Assembly: GCF_016093545.1 (NCBI RefSeq)
Contig: NZ_JADKYX010000021.1
Coordinates: 1-64,000 of the forward strand
Length of the DNA: 64,000 bases
Direction of reading: 5' to 3'
From: Massilia rhizosphaerae
GTDB lineage: Bacteria; Pseudomonadota; Gammaproteobacteria; Burkholderiales; Burkholderiaceae_D
Below, piece after piece: positions 42,683 through 51,723 of this stretch. A program made the translations under genes and the position numbers. Under the pieces are notes generated by a model. It was not told the origin of the DNA and did not search any database. It was given only the letters and a program-made list of their open reading frames with translations. Position 1 is the stretch's first letter; each line of letters starts with the position of its first letter.

Positions 42683-45600
42683 GTGCGTCTATCCTCCATC
42701 AAATTGTCGGGATTTAAGTCTTTCGTCGATCCCACCAATTTCCAGGTGCCGGGGCAACTGGTCGGCGTGGTCGGCCCGAACGGATGCGGCAAATCGAACA
42801 TCATCGATGCCGTACGGTGGGTGCTGGGCGAATCGAAAGCGTCCGAGCTGCGCGGCGAGTCGATGCAGGACGTGATCTTCAACGGCTCCACCAACCGCAA
42901 GCCGGCCGGCCGGGCGTCCGTCGAACTAGTGTTCGACAACAGCGCCGGCAAGGCGGCCGGGCAGTGGAGCCAGTACGCCGAGATCGCCGTCAAGCGCACG
43001 CTCACCCGCGACGGCACGTCGACCTATTTCATCAACGGCCAGCCGGTGCGCCGGCGCGACATCCAGGACATCTTCCTCGGCACGGGCCTGGGGCCGCGCG
43101 CCTACGCCATCATCGGCCAGGGCATGATCTCGCGCATCATCGAATCGCGTCCGGAAGAGCTGCGCGTGTTCCTCGAGGAAGCGGCGGGCGTCTCCAAGTA
43201 CAAGGAACGCCGCCGCGAGACGGAAAACCGGCTGTCGGACACGCGCGAAAACCTGCTGCGCGTCGAGGACATCCTGCGCGAATTGAACGCCAACCTGGAA
43301 AAGCTGGAAGCGCAGGCTGCCGTCGCCAACCGCTTCCACCAGCTGCAGGCGGACCAGGAAGAAAAGCAGAAGCTGCTGTGGCTCCTGCGCCGCAACGAGG
43401 CCAAGGCCGAGCAGGCGCGCTGGTTCCTCGAGATGGAGCAGGCGCAGACCGCGCTCGAGTCGCAGAACGCGCAGATGCGCAGCCTGGAGCTCGACCTGGA
43501 GCGCATGCGCCAGGCCCACTACGAAACGGGCGACCGCCTGCACGCGGCCCAGGGCGCGCTGTACCAGACCAATTCCGAGATCGGCAGCCTGGAGGCGCAG
43601 ATCAAGTTCGTCGTCGAGTCGCGCACGCGGCTGCAGAACCAGATCGGTACCTTGACCGCCCAGCGCGAGCAATGGCTGAACCAGGCGAACGAGACGCAGG
43701 AACAGATCGAGGAAGCGGAATTCCAGCTGGAGGAACTGGCCGCGCGCGTGGAAGGCGCGCAGATCGCGGCGGAGGCGCACAACGAACGCCTGCCGGACCT
43801 GGAAGCGGCGTGGCGCGAGGCGCAGAACAAGTCGACCGAATCGCGCGCGCGCATCATGCAGATCCAGCAGCGCATCGAGCTGTCGTCCGCGCACCAGCGC
43901 AACGCGTCGAACATCCTCGCGAATCTCGCCACGCGGCGCGAGCGCCTGCAGCAGGAGCGCGGCGGACTCGACTTGCCGGACGCCGGTCACCTGGACAACC
44001 TGCGCCTGCAGCTCGAGGAAAAGCAGCTGGCGCTGGAAGAACAGAACCTGATGCTGGAAGAGGCGGCGAGCCGCCAGGAAGCCGTCGAGCACGAGCGGCG
44101 CGACGCGCATGCCCAGGTCCAGCAGGAGGCCGCGTCGAACGCCAAGCTGGAAGCGCGCTTGAGCGCGCTGCGCCAGCTGCAGGAACGCGTGCAGACGCAG
44201 GGCAAGGTCCAGCCCTGGCTGCAGAAGCACGAACTCGATACGCTGCCGCGCCTGTGGCAGAAGCTCGACATCGAGGCGGGCTGGGAGACGGCGCTGGAAT
44301 CCGTGCTGCGCGAGCGCACCGGCGCGCTGGAGGTGTCGAACCTCGATTGGGCGCGCGGCTTCTTCGGCGATGCGCCGCCGGCCCGGCTCGCGCTGTACTC
44401 GCCGGCGCCGGGCAGCGCCGGCGCGCCGGATCATCACGGCCTGAAACCGTTCGCGAGCCTGCTCAAACTGAACGACCCGGGCCTGCGCGGCCTGCTGGAC
44501 GACTGGCTGTTCGGCGTCTACGCGGCCGACGATCCGGGCACGGCGCTCGCCCAGCGTTCGAAACTGCCGCAGGGCGGCTGCTTCGTCACGCCGCAGGGGC
44601 ACATCGTCGCCAGCAGCAGCGTGCGCTTCTACGCGGCCGACGCGGAGCAGGACGGCGTGCTCGCGCGCCAGCACGAGATCGACAATACGGCCAAGCAGCT
44701 GCGTGCGCAGGCGCTGCTGCTGGACGAGGCCCGCACCCGCGCCACGCGCGCGGACGGCGCGGTCGCCGACCTGCAGCGCCGCCTGCAGGATGGCCGGCAA
44801 AAGGTCGCGACCTTGCAGCGTGAAGTGCATGCGCTGCAGATCGACGTCGTCAAGCAGGCCGAAGTCGAGGCCCGTTTCAGCCAGCGCAGCGGCCAGATCG
44901 CGGCGGACCTCGACGAGATCGCCGCGCAGGAAGCGGAGCAGCGCCAGGCCAAGGCGGAAGCGGAAGCGCAGTTCGAGGAGCTGGACATGGAACTGGCGGA
45001 GCTGCAGGGCGCGCACGAGGATGGCCAGGTCGAGTTCCAGGAACAGGAGCGCGTGCTGGCCGAGGCGCGCCAGCGCCTGCGCGACCTCGAGCGCGCGGCG
45101 CAGGAAGCCGTGTTCGCGGAAAAGACGCAGCGCACGCGCATCGAGGAATTGCGCCGCACGATCGCGACCGCCCACCAGCAGGCGGCCCAGGTCCTGGAGA
45201 GCATCGCGGCCGGCAAGCTGGAACTGGAAGCGCTGGAATCCGGCGCCGCGGCCGAGGGCCTGCAAGCCTTGCTGGCCCGCCGCACCGAGCAGGAAAAGGC
45301 CCTGGCCGACGCCCGCCACGAACTGGACCAGCTCACCCAGCAACTGCGCGCGGCCGAGGAAGCGCGCATGCAGGCGGAGCGGGGCCTGCAGCCGCAGCGC
45401 GAGCGCATCACCGAGATGCAGCTGAAGGAACAGGCCGCGCGCCTGAACCAGGAACAGTTCGCGGAAGCGCTGTCCGCCACGGGCGCCGACGAGGCCGTGC
45501 TGGCGGACAAGCTGGACCCGGACATGAAACCGTCCTACCTGCAGGGCGAGGTGACGCGCCTGACGAACGCCATCGCGGCGCTGGGCGCCGTCAACCTGGC

Positions 45601-46207
45601 CGCCGTCGAGGAACTGGCGCAGGCGACGGAGAGAAAACGCTTCCTCGACGCGCAGAACAACGATCTGCAGGAGGCGATCGCCACGCTGGAAGGCGCGATC
45701 GCCCGCATCGACCGCGAATCGCGCGACCTGCTGCAGGACACGTTCGACCGCGTCAACGCCAACTTCTCGGAACTGTTCCCGATCCTGTTCGGCGGCGGCA
45801 CGGCGAAGCTCGTGATGACGGGCGAGGAAATCCTCGACGCCGGCGTGCAGGTGATGGCGCAGCCGCCCGGCAAGAAGAACGCGACGATCCATTTGCTGTC
45901 CGGCGGCGAGAAGGCGCTGACGGCGACGGCGCTCGTGTTCTCGATGTTCCGCCTGAACCCGGCGCCGTTCTGCCTCCTCGACGAGGTCGACGCGCCGCTG
46001 GACGACGCGAACACCGAGCGCTTCTGCCGCATGGTCAAGCGCATGTCGGACCATACCCAATTCCTCTTCATCTCGCACAACAAGATTGCGATGGAGATGG
46101 CCAACCAACTGATCGGTGTGACGATGCAGGAGCAGGGCGTGTCGCGCATCGTGGCGGTGGACATGGAGTCCGCCGCGAATTTCGCTACTGAGGCACAAGC
46201 AGCATGA
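42683..46207 (+). CDS. smc: Chromosome segregation protein SMC
   Basis: A 1174-aa condensin ATPase for chromosome compaction and segregation. N-terminal head with Walker A GPNGCGKS (31-38), long coiled coil, hinge around residues 510-660 (LQKHELDTLPRLWQKLD to FVTPQGHIVASSSVRFY), second coiled coil, and C-terminal head with signature LSGGEKALTATAL (about 1072) and Walker B CLLDEVDAPLDDAN (about 1096). The start is GTG at 42683 (MRLSSIKLSGFKSFVDP), the conserved SMC N-terminus. The stop overlaps zipA by ATGA; smc-zipA-ligA is a typical betaproteobacterial order. No scpA/scpB is local. Confidence 0.96.
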   Translation: MRLSSIKLSGFKSFVDPTNFQVPGQLVGVVGPNGCGKSNIIDAVRWVLGESKASELRGESMQDVIFNGSTNRKPAGRASVELVFDNSAGKAAGQWSQYAEIAVKRTLTRDGTSTYFINGQPVRRRDIQDIFLGTGLGPRAYAIIGQGMISRIIESRPEELRVFLEEAAGVSKYKERRRETENRLSDTRENLLRVEDILRELNANLEKLEAQAAVANRFHQLQADQEEKQKLLWLLRRNEAKAEQARWFLEMEQAQTALESQNAQMRSLELDLERMRQAHYETGDRLHAAQGALYQTNSEIGSLEAQIKFVVESRTRLQNQIGTLTAQREQWLNQANETQEQIEEAEFQLEELAARVEGAQIAAEAHNERLPDLEAAWREAQNKSTESRARIMQIQQRIELSSAHQRNASNILANLATRRERLQQERGGLDLPDAGHLDNLRLQLEEKQLALEEQNLMLEEAASRQEAVEHERRDAHAQVQQEAASNAKLEARLSALRQLQERVQTQGKVQPWLQKHELDTLPRLWQKLDIEAGWETALESVLRERTGALEVSNLDWARGFFGDAPPARLALYSPAPGSAGAPDHHGLKPFASLLKLNDPGLRGLLDDWLFGVYAADDPGTALAQRSKLPQGGCFVTPQGHIVASSSVRFYAADAEQDGVLARQHEIDNTAKQLRAQALLLDEARTRATRADGAVADLQRRLQDGRQKVATLQREVHALQIDVVKQAEVEARFSQRSGQIAADLDEIAAQEAEQRQAKAEAEAQFEELDMELAELQGAHEDGQVEFQEQERVLAEARQRLRDLERAAQEAVFAEKTQRTRIEELRRTIATAHQQAAQVLESIAAGKLELEALESGAAAEGLQALLARRTEQEKALADARHELDQLTQQLRAAEEARMQAERGLQPQRERITEMQLKEQAARLNQEQFAEALSATGADEAVLADKLDPDMKPSYLQGEVTRLTNAIAALGAVNLAAVEELAQATERKRFLDAQNNDLQEAIATLEGAIARIDRESRDLLQDTFDRVNANFSELFPILFGGGTAKLVMTGEEILDAGVQVMAQPPGKKNATIHLLSGGEKALTATALVFSMFRLNPAPFCLLDEVDAPLDDANTERFCRMVKRMSDHTQFLFISHNKIAMEMANQLIGVTMQEQGVSRIVAVDMESAANFATEAQAA

Positions 46208-47382
46208 CAGACTTACAAATGAGCCTGATCGCGGCCGGCGGCGTTTTCGTCGTCGGCGTCATCAGTTACAACAAGTGGCAGGAGTACAAGGCGCGCAAGA
46301 GCGTCGAGCGCGCGTTCGCGCACGATCACGACGACGTCCTGATGAAAGGCGGCGCGGCGCCCGAGCGCCCGTTCGCGCCGGACGCGGCGCGCCAGGAGCC
46401 CGTGCTGGACGATGCCCCCGACCACGACGTGCTGATCGAACCGACCATCCAGGCCGAACCGCTGCAGCATGCCGCGCCGGGCCCGGCGCCCGCCGCCGCG
46501 CCGGTGCCGGCGGCTGCGGCCGCGCTGGACCCGGCCGCCGAGCTGCCGGCCGTCAAGCCGGACACCCCGCCCGCGCAACTGGCGGAAAACCTCGTCGACC
46601 CGCTGATCGACTGCCTGATCCCGCTGAATACGGAAGGCCCGCTGCGCGGCGACCGCATCCTGCCCGCGCTGCTGAAGCTGCGCCGCGTCGGCAACAAGCC
46701 CGTGCACTTCGTGGGCCTGGCCGTGAACGGCGACTGGGAGCCGATCGTGCGCGGCGGCGTGTACACGAAGCTGCAGGCCGGCGTCCAGCTGGCCACGCGC
46801 ACCACCGCGCTCAATGAAATCGAGTATTCGGAGATGGTCACGCGCCTGCGCGCCGTCGCCGACGAGATTGGCGCCGAGCCGGAAGTGCCGGACATGATCG
46901 AGGTGATGAGCGAGGCGAAGACGCTGCACCGCTTCGTCGCCGGCCACGACGCCCAGCTGGGCGTGAACCTCGCGTCGAAGGGCGCGCCGTGGGCGATGGC
47001 GACCCTCATCGGCGCGCTGGAAAACGCGGGCTTCGACGTGCGCCCGGACGGCAAGTTCGTCATGTCGGACAAGGAAGAGGGAAGCGGCACGCTGTTCACG
47101 CTGTCGACCAACGTCACCCTGGGCGCGGACACGACCTCGCGCCTGACCCTGCTGCTGGACGTGCCGTGCGTGGCGCCCGCGCGCGACGGCTTCGGCAAGA
47201 TGGTCGCCTGTGCCAAGGATCTCGTGCAGCGCCTGATTGCTACCATCGTCGACGACTTCGACCAGCCGCTGACGGATGCGGCGCTGGAAGAGATCGCGGG
47301 CCAGGTGCGCGAGTTCTACCAGGAGATGGACGCGGCCGACATCGCGGCGGGTTCCACGCGCGCGCTGCGCCTGTTCAGCTGA
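46204..47382 (+). CDS. zipA: Cell division protein ZipA-like
   Basis: A 392-aa protein: one N-terminal transmembrane segment (about 5-22, MSLIAAGGVFVVGVISY), a charged then Pro/Ala-rich linker (about 30-130) and a C-terminal ZipA FtsZ-binding domain (about 140-380; VNGDWEPIV, GAPWAMATLIGALENAGFDV, LTLLLDVPCVAPARDGF). ZipA tethers FtsZ to the membrane. Position between smc and ligA and the ATGA overlap with smc support this. C-terminal similarity is at the family level and comparatively weak, as usual for betaproteobacterial ZipA. Confidence 0.88.
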   Translation: MTDLQMSLIAAGGVFVVGVISYNKWQEYKARKSVERAFAHDHDDVLMKGGAAPERPFAPDAARQEPVLDDAPDHDVLIEPTIQAEPLQHAAPGPAPAAAPVPAAAAALDPAAELPAVKPDTPPAQLAENLVDPLIDCLIPLNTEGPLRGDRILPALLKLRRVGNKPVHFVGLAVNGDWEPIVRGGVYTKLQAGVQLATRTTALNEIEYSEMVTRLRAVADEIGAEPEVPDMIEVMSEAKTLHRFVAGHDAQLGVNLASKGAPWAMATLIGALENAGFDVRPDGKFVMSDKEEGSGTLFTLSTNVTLGADTTSRLTLLLDVPCVAPARDGFGKMVACAKDLVQRLIATIVDDFDQPLTDAALEEIAGQVREFYQEMDAADIAAGSTRALRLFS

Positions 47383-47389
47383 GGCGGCG

Positions 47390-49765
47390 ATGAGCGATTC
47401 GGACAATGCGCTCGAACGGATGGCGTGGCTGGTCAAGGAGCTGAATCACCACATCTACAACTACCACGTGCTGGACGCGCCGACGATCCCGGACGCCGAG
47501 TACGACAGGTTGTTCCGCGAACTGCAGGACCTCGAAACGAAACACCCGCAGGCCGTGTCGGTGGATTCGCCGACGTCGCGCGTGGGCGCGGCGCCGATCC
47601 CCGAATTCAAGCAGGTCACGCACGCCGTGCCGATGCTGTCGCTGAACAACGGCTTCGCCGACGAAGACATCGACAACTTCGACCGCCGCGTGCGCGAAGG
47701 CCTGGGCCACGCGCACGTGGCCTACGCGGCCGAGCTGAAATTCGACGGCCTGGCCATCAGCCTGCGTTACGAAAACGGCGTGTTCGTGCAGGCCGCCACG
47801 CGCGGCGACGGTTACACGGGCGAGGACGTCACGGCCAACATCCGCACGGTGCGCGTGATTCCGCTGCGCCTGATTGGGGACGAGGTGCCGGACGTGCTGG
47901 AAGTGCGCGGCGAAGTCCTGATGTTCAAGGACGATTTCGACCGCCTGAACCAGCGCCAGCGCGACGCCGGCCAGAAGGAATTCGCGAATCCGCGCAACGC
48001 CGCCGCGGGCAGCCTGCGCCAGCTGGACGCGCGCATCACGGCGCAGCGCCGGCTGCGCTTCTTCGCCTACGGCATCGGCCTGCTCGAAGGCGCGCCGCTG
48101 CCCGCATCGCATTCGGCCGCGCTGGACTGGCTGGACAAGCTGGGACTGCCCGTGTCGAAGGAACGCGCGGTGGTGACCGGGTGCGAAGGCATGCTGGGTT
48201 ATTTCCGCGACATCGGCGCGCGCCGCAAGTCGCTGCCGTACGAGATCGACGGCGTCGTCTACAAGGTCGACCGCCTCGCGGACCAGCGCGAGCTGGGCTT
48301 CGTGTCGCGCGCGCCGCGTTTCGCGCTCGCCCATAAATTCCCGGCCGAGGAAGCGCTGACGACGGTGTCCGCCATCGACGTGCAGGTGGGCCGCACGGGC
48401 GCGATCACGCCGGTGGCGCGCCTCGTGCCGGTGTCGGTCGGCGGCGTCACCGTCACCAACGCCACCCTGCACAACGAGGACGAGGTGCGCCGCAAGGACG
48501 TGCGCGTGGGCGACACGGTCGTCGTGCGCCGCGCCGGCGACGTGATTCCCGAAGTGCTGTCGGTCGTGCTGGAACGCCGCCCGACGCCGGCGCCGCCCGT
48601 GTACGAACTGCCGAAGACCTGCCCCGTGTGCGGCTCGCACGTCGTGCGCGAGGAAGGCGAGGCGGTCGCGCGCTGCTCCGGCGGGCTGACGTGCGCCGCG
48701 CAGCGCAAGGAAGCGATCCGCCACTTCGCGGGCCGGCGCATGATGGACATCGAGGGCCTCGGCGACCGCTACATCGACAGCCTCGTCGAGTGCGACCTGA
48801 TCCACGGCGTGGCGGACCTGTACCGCCTCACGCTGGACGACCTGCTCACGATGAAGCGCCTGGCCGACGAGCGCGACGGCACGACGCCGGAAACGGTCAA
48901 GCAGGGCAAGGTCGCGACGAAGTGGGCCGACAACCTGCTGGTCGCCATCGCCGCGAGCAAGCATCCGCCGCTGGAACGCCTGCTGTTCGCGCTGGGCATC
49001 CGCCACGTGGGCGAGTCGACGGCGAAGACGCTGGCCGACTGGCTCGGCACCCTGGCGCTGGTGCGCCGTGCGCCGGCCGCGCTGCTGCGCGTGCTGCCCG
49101 ACATCGGCGGCACGGTGGCCGAAGCCATCGCCGACTTCTTCGCGGAAGAGAAGAACCAGCAGGCGCTCGACGCGCTGCTGGCGGCCGGCGTCGCGCCGCA
49201 GGGCGAGCATGCGCCGCGCTTTCAACTGCGCGAGAAACTCGACGACGTGGGGCTGCTGGCCGCGCTGGGCATCCCGAAACTGACGGAGCCGCGCGCACGC
49301 CAGCTGTTGGCCGACGGCCGCACGCTGGACGATCTCGCGCACCTGAAGATCTTTACCGTGTTCGGCCTGCCGGACACCGTCGCGGCCGCGCTGGAACAAT
49401 GGATGGCCGAACCGGGCCACCGCGCGCAAGTGTCCGCACTGGCCGCGCTGCGGCGCGAACTGCTCGACCTGCTGCCGCAGGACGCCGCCGACGCCGCGGG
49501 ACCGCTGACCGGCAAGACGTTCGTGCTGACGGGGACGTTGCCGACGATGTCGCGCGACGCGGCGGGCGCCCTGATCGAACAGGCGGGCGGCAAGGTGTCC
49601 GGTTCCGTCTCGAAGAAGACGTCGTACGTCGTCGCCGGCGCGGAGGCGGGCAGCAAGCTCGAAAAGGCCGAGGCGCTCGGCGTCACGGTGCTGGACGAGG
49701 CCGGACTGCTCGCGCTATTGAGCGGCGCACAGAATTCAACGCAATCAACAACGGAGTCAGAATGA
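47390..49765 (+). CDS. ligA: NAD+-dependent DNA ligase LigA
   Basis: The 791-aa enzyme seals nicks in replication and repair. The adenylation lysine is Lys117 in ELKFDGLAI; then OB fold, a Cys4 zinc finger (CPVCGSHV to CSGGLTCAAQ, about 405-430), HhH repeats, and a C-terminal BRCT domain (about 705-785; LTGKTFVLTGTLPTMSRDAA). It is about 100 residues longer than E. coli LigA; the excess lies between the zinc finger and the BRCT domain (DERDGTTPETVKQGKVATKW and RFQLREKLDDVGLLAALGIP regions). The start MSDSDNALERMAW (47390) follows GGCGGCG, 7 bp after zipA. The stop overlaps galU by ATGA. Confidence 0.95.
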   Translation: MSDSDNALERMAWLVKELNHHIYNYHVLDAPTIPDAEYDRLFRELQDLETKHPQAVSVDSPTSRVGAAPIPEFKQVTHAVPMLSLNNGFADEDIDNFDRRVREGLGHAHVAYAAELKFDGLAISLRYENGVFVQAATRGDGYTGEDVTANIRTVRVIPLRLIGDEVPDVLEVRGEVLMFKDDFDRLNQRQRDAGQKEFANPRNAAAGSLRQLDARITAQRRLRFFAYGIGLLEGAPLPASHSAALDWLDKLGLPVSKERAVVTGCEGMLGYFRDIGARRKSLPYEIDGVVYKVDRLADQRELGFVSRAPRFALAHKFPAEEALTTVSAIDVQVGRTGAITPVARLVPVSVGGVTVTNATLHNEDEVRRKDVRVGDTVVVRRAGDVIPEVLSVVLERRPTPAPPVYELPKTCPVCGSHVVREEGEAVARCSGGLTCAAQRKEAIRHFAGRRMMDIEGLGDRYIDSLVECDLIHGVADLYRLTLDDLLTMKRLADERDGTTPETVKQGKVATKWADNLLVAIAASKHPPLERLLFALGIRHVGESTAKTLADWLGTLALVRRAPAALLRVLPDIGGTVAEAIADFFAEEKNQQALDALLAAGVAPQGEHAPRFQLREKLDDVGLLAALGIPKLTEPRARQLLADGRTLDDLAHLKIFTVFGLPDTVAAALEQWMAEPGHRAQVSALAALRRELLDLLPQDAADAAGPLTGKTFVLTGTLPTMSRDAAGALIEQAGGKVSGSVSKKTSYVVAGAEAGSKLEKAEALGVTVLDEAGLLALLSGAQNSTQSTTESE

Positions 49766-50652
49766 CCGCAATCAAGAAAGCCGTATTCCCGGTCGCGGGC
49801 CTCGGCAGCCGCTTCCTGCCGGCCACCAAGGCGCAGCCGAAGGAAATGCTGCCCATCGTCGACAAGCCGCTGATCCAGTACGCGGTCGAGGAGGCGGTCG
49901 CCGCCGGCATCACGGAACTCGTGTTCATCACGGGCCGCAACAAGCGCGCGATCGAAGACCATTTCGACAAGGCCTACGAGCTGGAGTCGGAACTGGAAGC
50001 GGCCGGAAAGAACGAGTTGCTGAAGCTGGTGCAGCAGGTGATCCCGAAGAACGTCAACTGCATCTACATCCGCCAGCCGGCCGCGCTGGGCCTGGGCCAT
50101 GCCGTGCTGTGCGCCCGTCCCGTGATCGGCAACGAGCCGTTCGCCGTGCTGCTGGCCGACGACTTCATGGACACCGCGGACGGCCACAAGCCCGTGCTGG
50201 CGCAGATGACCGACCTGTATTCGTACGAGAAGTGCAGCGTGCTGGCCGTGCAGGACGTGCCGCGCGCGAACACGCGCCAGTACGGCATCGTCAGCGCGCG
50301 CGCCTACCGTCCGGACCTTGAGCTCGTCTCCGGCATCATCGAGAAACCGAAGCCCGAGGACGCCCCGTCCACGTTGGCCGTCGTGGGCCGGTACGTGCTG
50401 TCGGGCGCCATTTTCGAGCACCTGGAAAACCTGGGCACGGGCGCGGGCGGCGAGATCCAGCTGACCGACGGCATCGCCGCGCTGATGTCGCGCGAACGCG
50501 TGCTGGCCTACCGCTACGCCGGCACCCGCTACGACTGCGGCTCGAAACTGGGCTACCTGAAGGCCACGGCGGCCATCGGCATGAAGCACCCGGAAACGGC
50601 GGAAGGCTATCGCGAATTCCTCGCGCAGCTGTGCGCCGACCTCCCAAAATGA
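49762..50652 (+). CDS. galU: UTP-glucose-1-phosphate uridylyltransferase
   Basis: A 296-aa nucleotidyltransferase making UDP-glucose for surface polysaccharides and galactose metabolism. Conserved segments: FPVAGLGSRFLPATKAQPKE (nucleotide-binding loop), MLPIVDKPLIQYAVEEAVAA, GLGHAVLCA, VLLADDFMD, GIIEKPKPEDAPS, and GGEIQLTDGIAAL. The start overlaps the ligA stop (ATGA) and the stop overlaps def (ATGA), so the genes are translationally coupled. Confidence 0.96.
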   Translation: MTAIKKAVFPVAGLGSRFLPATKAQPKEMLPIVDKPLIQYAVEEAVAAGITELVFITGRNKRAIEDHFDKAYELESELEAAGKNELLKLVQQVIPKNVNCIYIRQPAALGLGHAVLCARPVIGNEPFAVLLADDFMDTADGHKPVLAQMTDLYSYEKCSVLAVQDVPRANTRQYGIVSARAYRPDLELVSGIIEKPKPEDAPSTLAVVGRYVLSGAIFEHLENLGTGAGGEIQLTDGIAALMSRERVLAYRYAGTRYDCGSKLGYLKATAAIGMKHPETAEGYREFLAQLCADLPK

Positions 50653-51185
50653 CGATCCGCGACATCCTCAAAATGGGCGACCCGCGCCTGCTGCGCGTGG
50701 CCGAACCCGTGCGCGACTTCGACACGCCCGCGCTGCACGCGCTCGTTGCCGACATGTTCGAGACGATGCGCGCCGTCAGCGGCGCCGGCCTGGCCGCCCC
50801 GCAGATCGGCGTCAACCTGCAGCTCGTGATCTTCGGCTTCGGCAACAACCAGCGCTACCCGGACGCGCCCGCCGTGCCGGAAACGGTGCTGATCAATCCC
50901 GTCCTGACGCCCTTGTCGGACGAGATGGAAGAGGGCTTCGAGGGCTGCCTGTCCGTGCCGGGCCTGCGCGGCAGCGTGCCGCGCTACACCCGCCTGCGTT
51001 ACGAGGGCGTCGACCAGTACGGCCAACCGATCCGCCGCGACGTCGACGGTTTCCATGCGCGCGTCGTGCAGCACGAGGTCGATCATCTGCTGGGCATCCT
51101 GTACCCGATGCGCATCCGCGATTTTTCCCGCTTCGGCTTCACCGACGTGATGTTCCCGAATCTCGATCCGAAGGCCGACGATTGA
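50649..51185 (+). CDS. def: Peptide deformylase
   Basis: A 178-aa metalloenzyme removing the formyl group from nascent proteins. All three motifs are intact: GAGLAAPQIG (46-54), EGCLS with metal ligand Cys100, and QHEVDH with ligands His142/His146 and catalytic Glu143. Start MTIRDILKMG overlaps galU (ATGA). A second def copy usually exists near fmt in these bacteria, so this may be a paralogue. Confidence 0.94.
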   Translation: MTIRDILKMGDPRLLRVAEPVRDFDTPALHALVADMFETMRAVSGAGLAAPQIGVNLQLVIFGFGNNQRYPDAPAVPETVLINPVLTPLSDEMEEGFEGCLSVPGLRGSVPRYTRLRYEGVDQYGQPIRRDVDGFHARVVQHEVDHLLGILYPMRIRDFSRFGFTDVMFPNLDPKADD

Positions 51186-51670
51186 AGCCCGCTCATCTCA
51201 TCGCCGCGTGCGCGCTGGCCCTCGCGGGCGCGTGCGCGCACGCCGACGACCTGTTCACGAAGATCGACGCCGCGCCGAAGAGCGAGTTGTGGCTCGACAG
51301 CGGCTTCGCCACCTGGCACTTCGACCGCGACAAGAACCTCAACGGCGGCAACCGCGGCATCGGGTTCGAATACCGTTTCTCGGGCACGATGGCGGCGGCG
51401 GCCGGGCGCTTCGTCAACAGCGACCGCTTCTACTCCAACTATGCGGGCGTGCTGTGGCAGCCCTATGCGCTGGGCCCCGTGCGCCTGGGCGCGGCCATCG
51501 CGGCATTCGACGGCTATCCGAAGATGCGCGACCGCGGCTGGTTCCCGGCCGTGGTGCCCACGTTCACGGTCGAGTACGAGCGCGTGGGGGTCAATGTGGG
51601 GGTGATCCCGTCGTACAAGGATCGGTTGTACGGCGGGATTTCGGTACAGTTGAAAGTCAAATTGTTTTGA
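51182..51670 (+). CDS. Small outer-membrane beta-barrel-like protein
   Basis: A 162-aa protein with a signal peptide (MKPAHLIAACALALAGACAH, cleavage probably after AHA or AHAD). It starts with TTG overlapping the def stop (TTGA). The mature part alternates polar and aromatic residues and ends in Phe (KVKLF), as outer-membrane barrels do. Segments such as ATWHFDRDKNLNGGNRGIGF, EYRF, NYAGVLWQPYALGPVRLG and GGISVQLKVKLF give about eight strands. It resembles small barrels of the PagP/lipid A-modifying size class, but no catalytic residues could be assigned. Last gene of the smc-to-def run. Confidence 0.7.
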   Translation: MKPAHLIAACALALAGACAHADDLFTKIDAAPKSELWLDSGFATWHFDRDKNLNGGNRGIGFEYRFSGTMAAAAGRFVNSDRFYSNYAGVLWQPYALGPVRLGAAIAAFDGYPKMRDRGWFPAVVPTFTVEYERVGVNVGVIPSYKDRLYGGISVQLKVKLF

Positions 51671-51684
51671 TCGTCACGCGTTGA

Positions 51685-51714
51685 ATGGTGGGCGGAGGGC
51701 CGCCCACCCTACGG
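51685..51714. repeat. REP-like palindrome, copy 6 (inverted relative to copy 5)
   Basis: ATGGTGGGCGG-AGGG-CCGCCCACC then CTACGG: the reverse complement of the 27-bp core at 41792. Sits between two convergent genes. Confidence 0.7.
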
Positions 51715-51723
51715 TTCGATGTG

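Noticed and set aside
42926..46198. 1090-codon open frame opposite smc
   Set aside because: Shadow of smc in the complementary frame, with unnatural composition.
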